Positions 17,787 to 27,537 of a stretch of DNA of 64,000 nt are shown in pieces. This DNA is from Pantoea allii (GTDB lineage Bacteria; Pseudomonadota; Gammaproteobacteria; Enterobacterales; Enterobacteriaceae), in NCBI RefSeq assembly GCF_002307475.1, contig NZ_NTMH01000011.1, forward strand, positions 1-64,000. The letters are read 5' to 3'. The stretch's first letter is position 1. Each line of letters opens with the position of its first letter. The position numbers and the translations under genes were made by a program. A model generated the notes under the pieces. That model did not search any database. It was not told where the DNA came from and saw only the letters and a program-made list of their open reading frames with translations.

Positions 17787-18316
17787 TACTGCTCCTCCTT
17801 ACCTTCAGGGGCATCGGGCTGCTTAGGCACGTGTGACAGCGCCTGCATCAGTGATGGGTCCTGTAAAATCTTACCGATAAGCTCTTCAGCCCCGTTTTTG
17901 CCGTCCATATAGGTCAGCAGATTCGAGAGCTGGGTGCGTGCTTCCAGCAGACTGTTCAACGGGTCTACTTTGCGGGCAATGGCATCTGGAGAAAAATCGT
18001 CCATGCTTTCAAAGGTCAGATCGATGTTGAGTTTGCCGTCGCCGTTCAGCGTGTTGTCTACCTGGAATGCGGCGCGTGGCTTCATGGCTTTCATACGCTC
18101 ATCGAAATTGTCGATGTCGATTTCCATGAATTTACGATCGTCAACGCTGGCCTGCGGCTCCAGCGGTTTACCGGCTAAATCGGCCAGGACACCCATGATG
18201 AATGGCAACTGAATTTTGCGTTCGGCACCATAAACTTCCACGTCATATTCAATCTGAACGCGGGGCGCGCGATTGCGGGCGATAAATTTCTGCCCACTGG
18301 ACTTCATTGTTGGCAT
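17786..18316 (-). CDS. tssB: T6SS contractile sheath small subunit TssB (VipA)
   Basis: Small sheath subunit. The ATG at 18316 (MPTMKSSGQKFIARNRAPRV) is chosen because GGAGA sits 6 nt upstream; an ATG at 18328 lacks a good RBS. The protein is 176 residues, typical of VipA. It shows QIEYDVEVYGAERKIQLPF, MGVLADLAGKPLE, FMEIDIDNFDERMKAMKPRA and the FSPDAIARKVDPLNSLLEAR segment. It precedes tssC with a 1-bp overlap; tssA lies 80 bp upstream. Confidence 0.98.
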   Translation of the reverse strand: MPTMKSSGQKFIARNRAPRVQIEYDVEVYGAERKIQLPFIMGVLADLAGKPLEPQASVDDRKFMEIDIDNFDERMKAMKPRAAFQVDNTLNGDGKLNIDLTFESMDDFSPDAIARKVDPLNSLLEARTQLSNLLTYMDGKNGAEELIGKILQDPSLMQALSHVPKQPDAPEGKEEQ

Positions 18317-18396
18317 GGTTCTCTCCATAAATAATGCGCGGGTATAGGCTCGCAGGAGGCGCGCAGGTCTCGCTGCGTAAAGGCTTGACTGTTAGC

Positions 18397-19419
18397 TTAG
18401 TCGCGGCGTCCAAAAATGTTCTCTAACTGATGTACACCATCGGGCGCGAGATCGCGAATGATGTCCAAAAAATCCAGTTCGATCAGGCGTTGTACCCTGT
18501 CTATCATCAGCGGCGCCGGATGACTCGGCTCATGCTGGCTGAAGTACTGTTTGACTTTTTCCAGCATAAGTTGGGCTTCTGCCCGAGAATTCAGTTGAGC
18601 ACTGCGCCAGTCAGTCGCGGCACGCGGGGCGGCAGGACTGGCCTGACGCTCGGTTTCCGGTGCTGACTGCACCGCAGCCGCCAGTGAATGTAATGATTCG
18701 ATATCCGTGGCCTGGCAGCGCTCATTCAGCATCGCAATGCTGCGCTGCAGCTGACTCATATCCGGTAAGGCCGTTTCATCCAGTTTTTCCACCACAATGC
18801 GGCGAATATTCTGCAAACGCTCGGCAATGTTCTGGATTGCCGCAATGCCCGGTTGTTCGCCGCGCGCCAGTTCGTCATTGAGACGTGGCAGCCCACCTGG
18901 GTAGTCGGCCACCTCTGTTTTGCTGCCGTCACACAGGGCTGAGGCATCACGCAGTGTAATACCGTCGGACGCATAGCGCATGAGCCATGACTGACGCACC
19001 GCGCCGGTCAGTGCCGACTGATCGCCCAGCACCGCGAGCGCATTGATGCGATAAAAAGGATCATGCTCGCCATCTTCTTCGAGGCGGGGCCAGAGCGGCT
19101 CCCAGTACTGCAGCATGGCCTGCTCAATCAATTGTAGCCCTTGGGCATAACCTGGCAGCCCTTTGAGGCGCGTCCAGGCATGTGTCAGCGTCAGCATGAC
19201 GCGTAAATCTTTGCTGCGGGTCAGTAGCTCCAGCGCCAGCTTTTCCACTTTATTCCAGTCGGCGGGTTCAGCCGGGATAATAGTGTTACCGAACTGCTGT
19301 TCGCCTTTCCCCACACTGGCCTGTTCCATCGCCTGAAAATCCGCATCGTACTCCAGGTTTTCACCGCACGGATTATCGTGGCTTACCGGTATCAGCAAGG
19401 TGTCAATATCAATACTCAT
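18397..19419 (-). CDS. tssA: T6SS TssA (ImpA-type cap/priming protein)
   Basis: TssA contacts the baseplate and primes or caps tube/sheath assembly. The ATG at 19419 (MSIDIDTLLIPVSHDNPCGE) has GAGG about 8 nt upstream; farther-upstream in-frame starts run into tagF and lack a good RBS. The 340-residue protein has the ImpA N-terminal domain, with NLEYDADFQAMEQA, TRSKDLRVMLTLTHAWTRLKG, YWEPLWPRLEEDGEHDPF and RINALAVLGD. The C-terminal segment is short and ends LIELDFLDIIRDLAPDGVHQ. This is the short TssA class, like the roughly 340-residue proteins of the P. aeruginosa H1 type, rather than the long VasJ-type. Confidence 0.95.
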   Translation of the reverse strand: MSIDIDTLLIPVSHDNPCGENLEYDADFQAMEQASVGKGEQQFGNTIIPAEPADWNKVEKLALELLTRSKDLRVMLTLTHAWTRLKGLPGYAQGLQLIEQAMLQYWEPLWPRLEEDGEHDPFYRINALAVLGDQSALTGAVRQSWLMRYASDGITLRDASALCDGSKTEVADYPGGLPRLNDELARGEQPGIAAIQNIAERLQNIRRIVVEKLDETALPDMSQLQRSIAMLNERCQATDIESLHSLAAAVQSAPETERQASPAAPRAATDWRSAQLNSRAEAQLMLEKVKQYFSQHEPSHPAPLMIDRVQRLIELDFLDIIRDLAPDGVHQLENIFGRRD

Positions 19420-19429
19420 CCGCTTCGCC

Positions 19430-20143
19430 TCAGGATTCAAACATAGGAGGATAAAGTCCATTTCGTCCCGGCTTTGCACCGCCCGCCGGATCAAACAACA
19501 GTGAAAATAACTGCGCCGTTAAGTTTCCACTGTGGACATGGGTATAAAGCGGGAAGCCATCGCTCTGATTCGTCCACCAGAAACTGGTCTGGAACTGGGG
19601 ATCAAAGCTTTGTGACGGCAAATGCCAGCTCAGTGTTGAATCTTGTTCTCCGCTGCCGATAACCGCCAGAATATCCGATGACTCCTCGTCCTGCTGAGGC
19701 TGAGGCAGTGGAATACTCAACAGCGCCTGGTCGAACTGCTCGGGTGTTCCGCCATCCTGCACCGCGCGCAACAAGGTATTCCCCATCTGGTGATACCAGT
19801 CGCCCGTGCGTGCCAGTAATGAAGGCATCCATTCGGTCGGCGTAAAATAACGTAAGGCGCAGAGGGGATAATGGCGTCCCACGCTGTCACGTGCGGCCGT
19901 CAGACAACCCATTTGGATCAGTTGTGTGCCGAGCATGGGCGGCACCACAAAGTTCCACACCGGCGCTTTAAGAAAAGCCCGTGAGGGGGCATTTTCGCCT
20001 TCAGCACTGGTTTGCCAGTGATGCAATCCCACCTGAAACCAGTTAGACCACTGGCGCTGCAAGGTATCGGGAAAGCGTCGTTTCACAAAATCACCCGAAC
20101 TGGGCAGTTTACCGTACCAGCCAGGTGCTGCGTAATGGGTCAT
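19430..20143 (-). CDS. tagF: T6SS-associated TagF (ImpM family)
   Basis: TagF proteins are post-translational repressors of T6SS assembly that can act through the FHA protein independently of PpkA. The 237-residue protein opens with the family hallmark GWYGKLPSSGDFVKRRFPD and continues VWNFVVPPMLGTQL, DSVGRHYPLCALRYF and SFWWTNQSDGFPLYTH. It sits between tssM (14-bp gap) and tssA (10-bp gap). The AGGA RBS is 8 nt upstream of the ATG. Confidence 0.94.
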   Translation of the reverse strand: MTHYAAPGWYGKLPSSGDFVKRRFPDTLQRQWSNWFQVGLHHWQTSAEGENAPSRAFLKAPVWNFVVPPMLGTQLIQMGCLTAARDSVGRHYPLCALRYFTPTEWMPSLLARTGDWYHQMGNTLLRAVQDGGTPEQFDQALLSIPLPQPQQDEESSDILAVIGSGEQDSTLSWHLPSQSFDPQFQTSFWWTNQSDGFPLYTHVHSGNLTAQLFSLLFDPAGGAKPGRNGLYPPMFES

Positions 20144-20157
20144 AGTCAGATCCTGTT

Positions 20158-23100
20158 TCAGGGACAGCTAAATGCGGGTAGCTGGAAAGGATTACGAATG
20201 CTGCCAGGTGTGAATGACAGCGTCACATTATGACCATCCACACTGAAGCTGGCTTCGCGAGTCAGCCCACCTACCGACGTTACCCGCGCGCGGTCAAAGA
20301 AGCGATTAAGCGCCCATGGGCCGCTGGTGGTCAGCGTCGAGGTGGTGCCATTCGTCAGACCCAGTTGCATACGTACCTGACTTGTCCCGCCCGGACCGGG
20401 CCAGCTCACTAACTGCACAGCCTGTGGTCCATGACTATAGCGTAAAATCTGTCCATCCACGTCCAATGTCATATTCAGGATATCGTTATCCATCTTCACC
20501 GTACGCAATGTCACGCGGAAGGATGGCGTGGTAGCGCCATTGGCAAAGAAGGCATCACGAATCGACTGCGCCTGCTGGAAAGGACGCAGTAAGGCTTCGC
20601 CGCCGGGTAACGTTTTACCGTCAATGCCGGGCGTGAAACGCCATGCGGCACGCGTGGTATCCACTTTGCTGGCCAGATTGTCACGGAAAAAACTGTCCAT
20701 CAGTCCGGTGCCCGGGGCAAACATGCGCGCCAGGTCATCCGGTGTGACTTCGCTTCGTCCATTACGCACCAACGGGTAACGACCTGCGATAGCCTGACGG
20801 CAGAAACTGCCCACCTCCATGGTGATGCGTTTACGGACATTATCCATATCGCGACGTTGTGCATCGCTGCTGGCGCCGACAGCCATACCGGACACCATAT
20901 TTTGCAGCGAGCCAGGCAAGCGTCCGGCGCTGGCCTGCAGACGGCTTATCGCATCACCAGACGGCGGTGGCATACCGCTATTGGCGGCATCCTGCACGGC
21001 AGTCAGGTAGCGATAAAGATCGTCAATCTGCTTCAGGAAATCATCGACGGCCAGCACTTTGCTGCCTTGCTGCAAGGGCTGTGCGAGTTCAATAATCGGC
21101 GCAAAATGCGCGGTGACCGCTTGCTCAGGCGTTTGCTGCACGGCTGCCTGTTCACCGTTGGTACGTGGCGAAGTAAACAGCGCCTGTAGCGTTCGGGTCG
21201 CACTGTTATCTGAAGATGCAGACGGGTCTTTTGCGTTCTTGTCTTCAGGCTGTGCGCGGGTCAGCGTGAGCTGTTTGCTCAGGTTAATCACCAACTGGCG
21301 CAACGGTGAATGATTGCCTGACAGCAGGCGTGCCGTATTAATACGCTGCGTCAGATCGGCATTACTGTTGAGCTGAATGTCGCTGAGAAACTGCTCCCAC
21401 TGACGGATGTAGTCCTGAATATACAGCTGGCGCACCGCAAGGTCGGTTTGTTTGCTGTCTTCATGGGCTGTCTCGGCACCCAGCACCCAGGTATCATCCT
21501 TGTAGAGCGCATCCGTCACCGGCGCGATCTGTTTATCAACATGGTTCCAGTAACCGTCTGGCGTAAAGAGCCCGGACACGCCGTCGTTGACTGACTTACC
21601 GCTTTTACGTGAAAACACCAGTTCACTTTGTGGCCCGCCCAGGGCTGACAGGGTAACCGGTGACAGTGAGCCATCGCGTTCCAGCAGGCGTTTCAGGCGT
21701 CCGTAAACGCGCTGTGACAGCGGCATCTGACTAATCAGCGCCTGCTCGCGCTTTACCAGCGCATCATCCTTCGCATACGGCGAGGACTGAATCTGCGTCT
21801 CCAGGAGCTGCTGCAGATGCCACGCCAGTTGCTTCACTTCTGCCTGGGTCACGTCCTGCGGCAATTCGCGAGAAATGTTTAACATCATCCATGCCTGGAG
21901 AAATTTACCGTCGTAGTGTTTTGGCTGGTACAGCATCTGATAAGCCTTGAGCGCTTCATAGCTGTAGTCGGCATCACTCCCGGTGTCATTGCGCAGCCAG
22001 CGGGTAATGTTCTGTGCAACCTGTGGCATCAGCAACTGCTTCAGCGCCCGGTCATACAAGGCCTGGGTGGCATCACTGACTTCCGTTCCGCGGTACAGGC
22101 CCATCCGGCGCGTAAGCGGGGGATGATCCAGAGAAAAGGATTCACTTTCAGGAAGGTGCAGCAGCGTGTTGAGATAAGGCACCAACACAAACAGGTTGCC
22201 ATTCACCTCTTTTTGCAGCTTGTCGCCCAGTTGCTCAACCTGTGGGCTTTTCGCGGCCATCTCCTGCAGGTAGGTTTTGTTTTTGTTATAACTCACCAAC
22301 CACAGTGCACCCGCAATCAGTACAATGACCAGTAACGCAACATAGCCAGACCACAAGCCCACCCGGTTACGTAATTCCCACCAGCGGTTACTGCCGGCCA
22401 GACCGGACTCCTGGAAGATGACATTTTCCAGCACGCCCTTAAGGAAAAAGCTCTGGCCTTTGTTTTGCGGAATCGGTGCGTCTTTATCGACCTTGTCCCA
22501 ACTGCCAGATTCCCCTTGCTGTTGGCCCGGCAGATGCAGCGCGCGGGTCAGTTCACCCATCACGCGGTCAAAGGGTAATCCTTCCTGCGTACCGCTGGCG
22601 AAGTAGATACCGCGCGGCGCAAACTGGGTTTCAAAATCGGAACGTGCAAACAGGATATCCAACGCTTCGGCCAACTGTGGGCGAAGCGCGGCAAATTCCT
22701 GTGGAAACAGGTAGCTTTCGGCACGAGCCTGAGCATCACTTTCCGCCAACAGGACATCAGCAAGTCCCGCATCCAGTCGCTGTTGCAGCAGCGAATATTC
22801 CTGCTGAAACTGGCTGCTGAGTTCAAAGTCTGCCGTTGATGCTTTTGCCCAAGGGAAGGTAAAGCCCCAAATCTGCTCGCGCTGTGCCTTGTCCAGGCTG
22901 GAAAAATAGCTGCGGAAGCCTTTTAACAGGTCGGTTTTGGTAACCAGAACATACACCGGGAAACGGATACCGAGTTGGTCATGCAACTCCATCAGTCGCT
23001 GGCGCAACGCCACCGCCTGATTACGCATGGCCTCAGGTGACTGGGATAACAGATCCGCCACACTCAAGGTCACGATGACGCCGTTAACCGGCTGGCGTCC

Positions 23101-23784
23101 ACGGTATTTACGCAGGAGTTCAAGGAACTGATGCCATTCACCGGCATCCCGCTCCTGCTGGCTTTCCTGAGTGGTATAACGTCCTGCTGTATCAAGCAAC
23201 ACGGCTTCGTTAGTAAACCACCAGTCGCAGTTACGCGTACCACCAATCCCGCGCAGTGCGGCCTTACCAAACTTATCCGCCAGTGGGAACTGCAACCCGG
23301 AATTCACCAGGGCCGTCGTTTTACCGGCACCCGGTGCGCCGATAATCATGTACCACGGCAGTTGATAGAGATATTGATGACTGAAGCGCTGTGCCCAGAA
23401 AGGCGCACCTTTACTGCTCTGACGCTGAAAGTGTGCTTTTTTAAGCATCTCTGTGGCTTCAGAGAAACGAGTCGCCAGCACCTGATCTTCACTGGTCAGA
23501 CGCTTGCGGTCTTCTTCCGGCGCATCCGACTTATTACTCTCCAGGCTGGACATCAGTTTCCGGTTCAGCCAGTAGTTGTAAACGCGCGGAATCGCCTGAC
23601 TGAGGCCCCAGACGACGTAGAGCAGCGCAATGCTGATCATGCGGTTCTGTTCAGACTCCAGCGGGCGAGAATCCACAATTGAGAACACCGGGCCGATAAC
23701 CCAGATAATAAATGATAACGCGGTAATACCGACAAAACCCCAGGCCAGACGGCTGGTCAGTACCGCAAATAGTACGTTCAGCAT
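20158..23784 (-). CDS. tssM: T6SS inner-membrane protein TssM (IcmF/VasK)
   Basis: Central subunit of the envelope-spanning TssJLM complex. The 1208-residue protein has two N-terminal transmembrane helices (about 5-30 and 48-66). A cytoplasmic NTPase domain follows, with Walker A GAPGAGKT (149-156) and the TKTDLL motif, then a third transmembrane helix (about 440-465). The large periplasmic part ends in a beta domain (VTLSFTPGSIRNPFQL) that binds TssJ in characterised systems. The stop of tssL is 3 bp upstream of its start. Intact Walker A suggests it may bind nucleotide, which varies among TssM proteins. Confidence 0.97.
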   Translation of the reverse strand: MLNVLFAVLTSRLAWGFVGITALSFIIWVIGPVFSIVDSRPLESEQNRMISIALLYVVWGLSQAIPRVYNYWLNRKLMSSLESNKSDAPEEDRKRLTSEDQVLATRFSEATEMLKKAHFQRQSSKGAPFWAQRFSHQYLYQLPWYMIIGAPGAGKTTALVNSGLQFPLADKFGKAALRGIGGTRNCDWWFTNEAVLLDTAGRYTTQESQQERDAGEWHQFLELLRKYRGRQPVNGVIVTLSVADLLSQSPEAMRNQAVALRQRLMELHDQLGIRFPVYVLVTKTDLLKGFRSYFSSLDKAQREQIWGFTFPWAKASTADFELSSQFQQEYSLLQQRLDAGLADVLLAESDAQARAESYLFPQEFAALRPQLAEALDILFARSDFETQFAPRGIYFASGTQEGLPFDRVMGELTRALHLPGQQQGESGSWDKVDKDAPIPQNKGQSFFLKGVLENVIFQESGLAGSNRWWELRNRVGLWSGYVALLVIVLIAGALWLVSYNKNKTYLQEMAAKSPQVEQLGDKLQKEVNGNLFVLVPYLNTLLHLPESESFSLDHPPLTRRMGLYRGTEVSDATQALYDRALKQLLMPQVAQNITRWLRNDTGSDADYSYEALKAYQMLYQPKHYDGKFLQAWMMLNISRELPQDVTQAEVKQLAWHLQQLLETQIQSSPYAKDDALVKREQALISQMPLSQRVYGRLKRLLERDGSLSPVTLSALGGPQSELVFSRKSGKSVNDGVSGLFTPDGYWNHVDKQIAPVTDALYKDDTWVLGAETAHEDSKQTDLAVRQLYIQDYIRQWEQFLSDIQLNSNADLTQRINTARLLSGNHSPLRQLVINLSKQLTLTRAQPEDKNAKDPSASSDNSATRTLQALFTSPRTNGEQAAVQQTPEQAVTAHFAPIIELAQPLQQGSKVLAVDDFLKQIDDLYRYLTAVQDAANSGMPPPSGDAISRLQASAGRLPGSLQNMVSGMAVGASSDAQRRDMDNVRKRITMEVGSFCRQAIAGRYPLVRNGRSEVTPDDLARMFAPGTGLMDSFFRDNLASKVDTTRAAWRFTPGIDGKTLPGGEALLRPFQQAQSIRDAFFANGATTPSFRVTLRTVKMDNDILNMTLDVDGQILRYSHGPQAVQLVSWPGPGGTSQVRMQLGLTNGTTSTLTTSGPWALNRFFDRARVTSVGGLTREASFSVDGHNVTLSFTPGSIRNPFQLPAFSCP

Positions 23785-23787
23785 GGA

Positions 23788-25029
23788 TTAGTTCCCTCTC
23801 GCCAGGCCGTTGAGTTCAGCTTGCGTCGTATCAGGTGCGACCTGCAATGTAATCTCGACACGACGATTACGTGCGCGGTTTTCTGCACTGTTATTCGGCA
23901 CCAACGGATGCGTTTCGCCACGCCCTTCCGCTTTAACGCGTGATGGTTTAGCCAACTGTTTTTGCAACACGGTCTGCACGGACTGGGCTCGCGCCAGTGA
24001 CAGCTCATAGTTGGACGCGAATCGTGCACTGCGAATCGGAACGTTATCGCTGTAGCCCACCACCAGAATTTTCCCACTGACATTATTCATGGCTTCAGCA
24101 ATACGCTGGATGACGGCGTCATAACGTCCGCGAATCTCTGTCGAGCCGGATGCGAACAGGCCATCCCCTTTCAGCGTCACCACGCTTTGATCTGCCTCGT
24201 CGCGCACGGCAACCAGGCCTTCGTCGATTTCAGGCTTGAGGAAGGACTTCAGATTCAGGGACGGCGGCGGCGGCGGTGCCGGATTGCGGATCTGCACTTC
24301 TGGCAGCGTCGTCTGATAAATTTTTGCCAGGACTGGCGAGGTGTAATCCCCCAGACGCCAGTTCAGCACAATATAGAACAGGCAGGCAGCCAGACCGGCC
24401 AGCGCCGCGCAGGCCCACAGCGGAATCATCGGTCGCCACAGTTTGCGCAACACTGGCTGGTCAGTCGGATGCGGCGATAACGCAGCGGCAAAGCTGCCCC
24501 TGACGCTTCGAATCATCTGCAACAGACGCTGTTTAATGGTGTCCAGTTGAGAACGGCCATTATCTAAAACCCGATAGCGCCCTTCAAAACCAAGCAGTAA
24601 GCAGAAATAGATCAGCTCCAGTAACAGGATGTGCTGACGCGGATTTTGCGAAAGCTTCGCCAGCAACTGGAAAAACTTTTCACCGCCCCAGGTTTCATTG
24701 TGGAAGGTCACCAGCAAGCCATTACTGGTCCACACGCCACGGCTTCCCCAGGGCGTCAGTGCTGCAGCTTCATCAAGTGCAGTACACAAACAATAACGTG
24801 CGCCTACGATCACCTCATAACTCAGGCCGGACTGCTGGCACGCCAGCTCGAAACGGCGGATCTGGTCGATAAGCTGTTGACGTAGACGTGCGGGATCGTC
24901 ATGCGACACGGAGTGACGAATCTGTGGAATCGCGTTAATCAGCGGATTAGCGGCTGCCACCAAAATATTCTGATGGCTAAGATCCTGCTGAAATGCATCA
25001 CTGTTCGGTTTATTTTGTTCCTGCATCAT
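23788..25029 (-). CDS. tssL: T6SS TssL (DotU/IcmH) fused to an OmpA-like peptidoglycan-binding domain
   Basis: Inner-membrane partner of TssM and TssK. The 413-residue protein has the DotU domain (about 20-185) with GARYCLCTALDEAA, LLVTFHNETWGGEKFF and LLGFEGRYRVL. A single transmembrane helix (about 203-223) follows, then a periplasmic linker. The C-terminal OmpA-like domain (about 275-400) has GYSDNVPIRS, SNYELSLARAQSV and NRARNRRVEITLQ. Such 'evolved' TssL proteins anchor the complex to peptidoglycan directly, so no separate TagL is needed. Two tandem ATGs (25029, 25026) are possible starts. Confidence 0.96.
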   Translation of the reverse strand: MMQEQNKPNSDAFQQDLSHQNILVAAANPLINAIPQIRHSVSHDDPARLRQQLIDQIRRFELACQQSGLSYEVIVGARYCLCTALDEAAALTPWGSRGVWTSNGLLVTFHNETWGGEKFFQLLAKLSQNPRQHILLLELIYFCLLLGFEGRYRVLDNGRSQLDTIKQRLLQMIRSVRGSFAAALSPHPTDQPVLRKLWRPMIPLWACAALAGLAACLFYIVLNWRLGDYTSPVLAKIYQTTLPEVQIRNPAPPPPPSLNLKSFLKPEIDEGLVAVRDEADQSVVTLKGDGLFASGSTEIRGRYDAVIQRIAEAMNNVSGKILVVGYSDNVPIRSARFASNYELSLARAQSVQTVLQKQLAKPSRVKAEGRGETHPLVPNNSAENRARNRRVEITLQVAPDTTQAELNGLARGN

Positions 25030-25045
25030 GCCTGCTCAGTTTGAA

Positions 25046-26386
25046 TTATTCTGACTGACTGCGAATGGCCCAGAACTCCATGTTCAGGCCCGGAAAATCA
25101 CCGGCAAGGTGCAGCGCGAAGGCACCCGATCGTTCCATCTCCTGCCACAGCTCGCTGTTCTTATCCAACTCAAAATAGCTGTAACCTGCATGCCATGGGA
25201 TCTGCGGCGGCGCGCCCGGCATGGCTTTCAGGGCAAGGCCAGGCAACTGCAACTGCACGAGGTCGCGAATTTTCGTGACCGGAGCGACCTTCATTTGCGC
25301 CGGGAAATGCGTTTTCAGGGCTTCCGCTGGCACACTGGCTTTCACTGCCAGCACAAAGCCAAACTCGCGCACCATGCTGTTATCCGGCACGGTTGCGACA
25401 TTCAGGCCGTGTGAGCGTTGGGTCAGCGGTAACTGGATAGCGCTCTCTTCCATGACCTGTGACAGCCCCTGGCGCAACAACAGCGTGAGGCGCGAGAAAC
25501 AGCCCTGCAGGTCATCATGGTCGTAGAGGGGAAAAGCATCTGGCGTGCGAGCCTCCGTCCACGTTGCCAGCTCAGCAGCCAGCTGCAGCCAGTGGCTGTA
25601 GAGGGTTTCGGGATGCAATAGCGGCAGGTGTTGCAGATGCGCATGCAGGCCTAACTGGCGATTGAGCAGCGCCAGCAGCATAAAATCCACCATATCTGCG
25701 CTGTTAAAACGGCCTGTGCCGGGTGCACGTTGGCTTAACTGCTGGCTACGCTGCTGAATCATGCCGTGCAGGTCGGTCATCATGCTCTGTAGCGGACGAC
25801 TGCCAGCAAGGGTAAGTGTGGGGGGAATGTAGTCATTGTCTAAACGAATGTGGTTGTCACTGCGTTTTTCAACGATCTGGGCAACGCCCATCGCTGTCCA
25901 TTCTGCGGTCAGATCCTGCTCCAGCATCAAACGCAGGCGCAGCTTGCCAAACTGGACGGTGGCCGTCCCGACAGCCTGCGCATTATCATCTTCAACTTCC
26001 GCTTCCCAGGCCAGATAGCGCGCCAGCGAATCCGGTGAATCCTGAAAGGTCACGGCTTCACGTCCGTTACGGCGAGCAGGAATCGCCAGGACCACTTTAG
26101 CGCGGTCTATATTGCCCGGCACATCCAGCGGTGCAGGCCCGTGTTGCGGCTGGCTGAAGGAAAAAAAGGTACCATCTGGCAAGCATCCGCTGGCAGCACT
26201 GAGCGCCAGTTTACCCTGCCGTAACAGAGCTTCATCAAATTCGAGATCGAAAAATCCCCAAACGTAAGGACGTTGCGACTGGCCCCATTCACGCAGTGCG
26301 TTTTGCAGAAAGTTTTCTGCCTGCTGAAAATGGTGGGGACGTAAAAACATCCCTTCCGCCCAAACAACCTTTTCGGCTCTGTTCAT
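25046..26386 (-). CDS. tssK: T6SS baseplate adaptor TssK (VasE)
   Basis: Trimeric receptor-binding-protein-like subunit linking the baseplate to TssL/TssM. The ATG at 26386 (MNRAEKVVWAEGMFLRPHHFQ) has AAAGGA 6 nt upstream and is preferred over the ATG at 26392. The 446-residue protein shows the family hallmark WAEGMFLRPHHFQQAENF, YVWGFFDLEFDEALLRQGKL and HAGYSYFELDKNSELWQEM near the C-terminus. It lies 21 bp after tssJ and 16 bp before tssL. Confidence 0.97.
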   Translation of the reverse strand: MNRAEKVVWAEGMFLRPHHFQQAENFLQNALREWGQSQRPYVWGFFDLEFDEALLRQGKLALSAASGCLPDGTFFSFSQPQHGPAPLDVPGNIDRAKVVLAIPARRNGREAVTFQDSPDSLARYLAWEAEVEDDNAQAVGTATVQFGKLRLRLMLEQDLTAEWTAMGVAQIVEKRSDNHIRLDNDYIPPTLTLAGSRPLQSMMTDLHGMIQQRSQQLSQRAPGTGRFNSADMVDFMLLALLNRQLGLHAHLQHLPLLHPETLYSHWLQLAAELATWTEARTPDAFPLYDHDDLQGCFSRLTLLLRQGLSQVMEESAIQLPLTQRSHGLNVATVPDNSMVREFGFVLAVKASVPAEALKTHFPAQMKVAPVTKIRDLVQLQLPGLALKAMPGAPPQIPWHAGYSYFELDKNSELWQEMERSGAFALHLAGDFPGLNMEFWAIRSQSE

Positions 26387-26407
26387 AATCATCCTTTGAA
26401 GACGGTT

Positions 26408-26911
26408 TTATTGCTTAACGGGACGCATGCCGGCATCGTCTACGATAATGTTGGCGTTTAACTCGCCATCATTGCTCTTCCAGAACTGCCAGAACGAACT
26501 GCTGTCGCTGTCAGGAAAAGGCAACGCCAGCCGCCACACTTTGCCATCCAGCTTTTGATATTCCGCCATGATGCCGATGAAACGTGCTTCAGGAAGACTT
26601 TTGGCACTCAGCGTTTTAGTGAGCTGACCGGACATCAGGAAAAACTGCTGGTTGTTAAGCAGCGTATTTCCCAGCGCGGTAGCAGGTTGATTCTGTAAGG
26701 TGAAAAAGTCAGCGGACATAAACTCCGCATCCGACGTCAGTAACATCACCCGGACTTTCAACGGCGCGCCACCATTGATTTGTGGATGCGCCTGAAAATT
26801 CAGGTTGTAGCGCGCGATATCAGGCTTACTGCTACTGCATGCCGTCAGCAAGAGTAGCAGGAAGGGCCAGAGCCATATTTTCAGACCAGCGCGTAAATAG
26901 GTATGTGCCAT
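26408..26911 (-). CDS. tssJ: T6SS outer-membrane lipoprotein TssJ (VasD)
   Basis: Lipoprotein that ties TssM to the outer membrane. The 167-residue precursor has a hydrophobic signal ending in the lipobox LTAC (Cys25), followed by Ser residues, consistent with outer-membrane sorting. The mature part has the transthyretin-like beta pattern of VasD (YNLNFQAHPQINGGAPLKVRV, EARFIGIMAEYQKLDGKVWR, NANIIVDDAGM). It is the first core gene of the tssJKLM block; an SH3-like lipoprotein gene precedes it by 23 bp. Confidence 0.94.
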   Translation of the reverse strand: MAHTYLRAGLKIWLWPFLLLLLTACSSSKPDIARYNLNFQAHPQINGGAPLKVRVMLLTSDAEFMSADFFTLQNQPATALGNTLLNNQQFFLMSGQLTKTLSAKSLPEARFIGIMAEYQKLDGKVWRLALPFPDSDSSSFWQFWKSNDGELNANIIVDDAGMRPVKQ

Positions 26912-26934
26912 TTCTGTCCCTCCCTGCCCCTGAC

Positions 26935-27537
26935 TTAGTTGATGATCCAGGTACCGTTATTTTTGTTCTGGCACGCCTGACTGTTGCCATCGACTGACAC
27001 ACAGGTCTTTTTCCTGGCAGCGGCACGCACACGACGCTTTGGCTGGTCAGCTTTAACGGTTTGATCGTACATATCGCTTTTCACCACGGCACGGAACGGC
27101 ACATAGCCAATGACTTTTACAGCGCTGGTTGGGGCCTGAGCAGCGGCACCTTTGTTATCAGCTGCTTTTGCATCGGCAGCTGGCGCGGGTGCGGGTGCGG
27201 GTGCGGCTTCGGCCTGCGCGTCTTCACCCAATGCCAGCCAGTTATTTTCAACCTGGCCGACAACGGTATAGCTTTCACCGGTTTTTAGGGTTTCAACCAC
27301 TTTGCCGCTGAAATCCGGGCGCGTCATGACGGACGCCGGATACAAGGCGCGATAGGTTTCATTCAAGGCAGAAAACTGAGCGGGTGCAGCAATGGCATGA
27401 CGATGCATCAAGGTGGTGCCATCAACCGTGCTGGTCACCATTGTGTCATCCGTCATTTTTGGCGGTGTTTTACAGCCTGCAACAGCAAAAACGAACATCA
27501 GGCTTAATGCAATTCGAAAGTTCACCATTTTCTTCAT
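26935..27537 (-). CDS. T6SS-linked lipoprotein with an SH3-like domain
   Basis: No named family recognised. The ATG at 27537 (MKKMVNFRIALSLMFVFAVA) gives a signal with lipobox VAGC (Cys22); an upstream start at 27570 would spoil it. Residues about 65-185 look like a bacterial SH3 domain (TLKTGESYTVVGQVENNWLAL ... VKVIGYVPFRAVV, the usual strand pattern), interrupted by an Ala/Pro/Asp-rich insertion (APAPAPAADAKAADNKG). The C-terminus is basic, then has two cysteines (TCVSVDGNSQACQNK). It is the first gene of the leftward T6SS unit, 23 bp before tssJ. It probably contacts peptidoglycan and helps the membrane complex cross the wall; this is inference. The 200-residue length includes the insertion. 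Confidence 0.85.
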   Translation of the reverse strand: MKKMVNFRIALSLMFVFAVAGCKTPPKMTDDTMVTSTVDGTTLMHRHAIAAPAQFSALNETYRALYPASVMTRPDFSGKVVETLKTGESYTVVGQVENNWLALGEDAQAEAAPAPAPAPAADAKAADNKGAAAQAPTSAVKVIGYVPFRAVVKSDMYDQTVKADQPKRRVRAAARKKTCVSVDGNSQACQNKNNGTWIIN

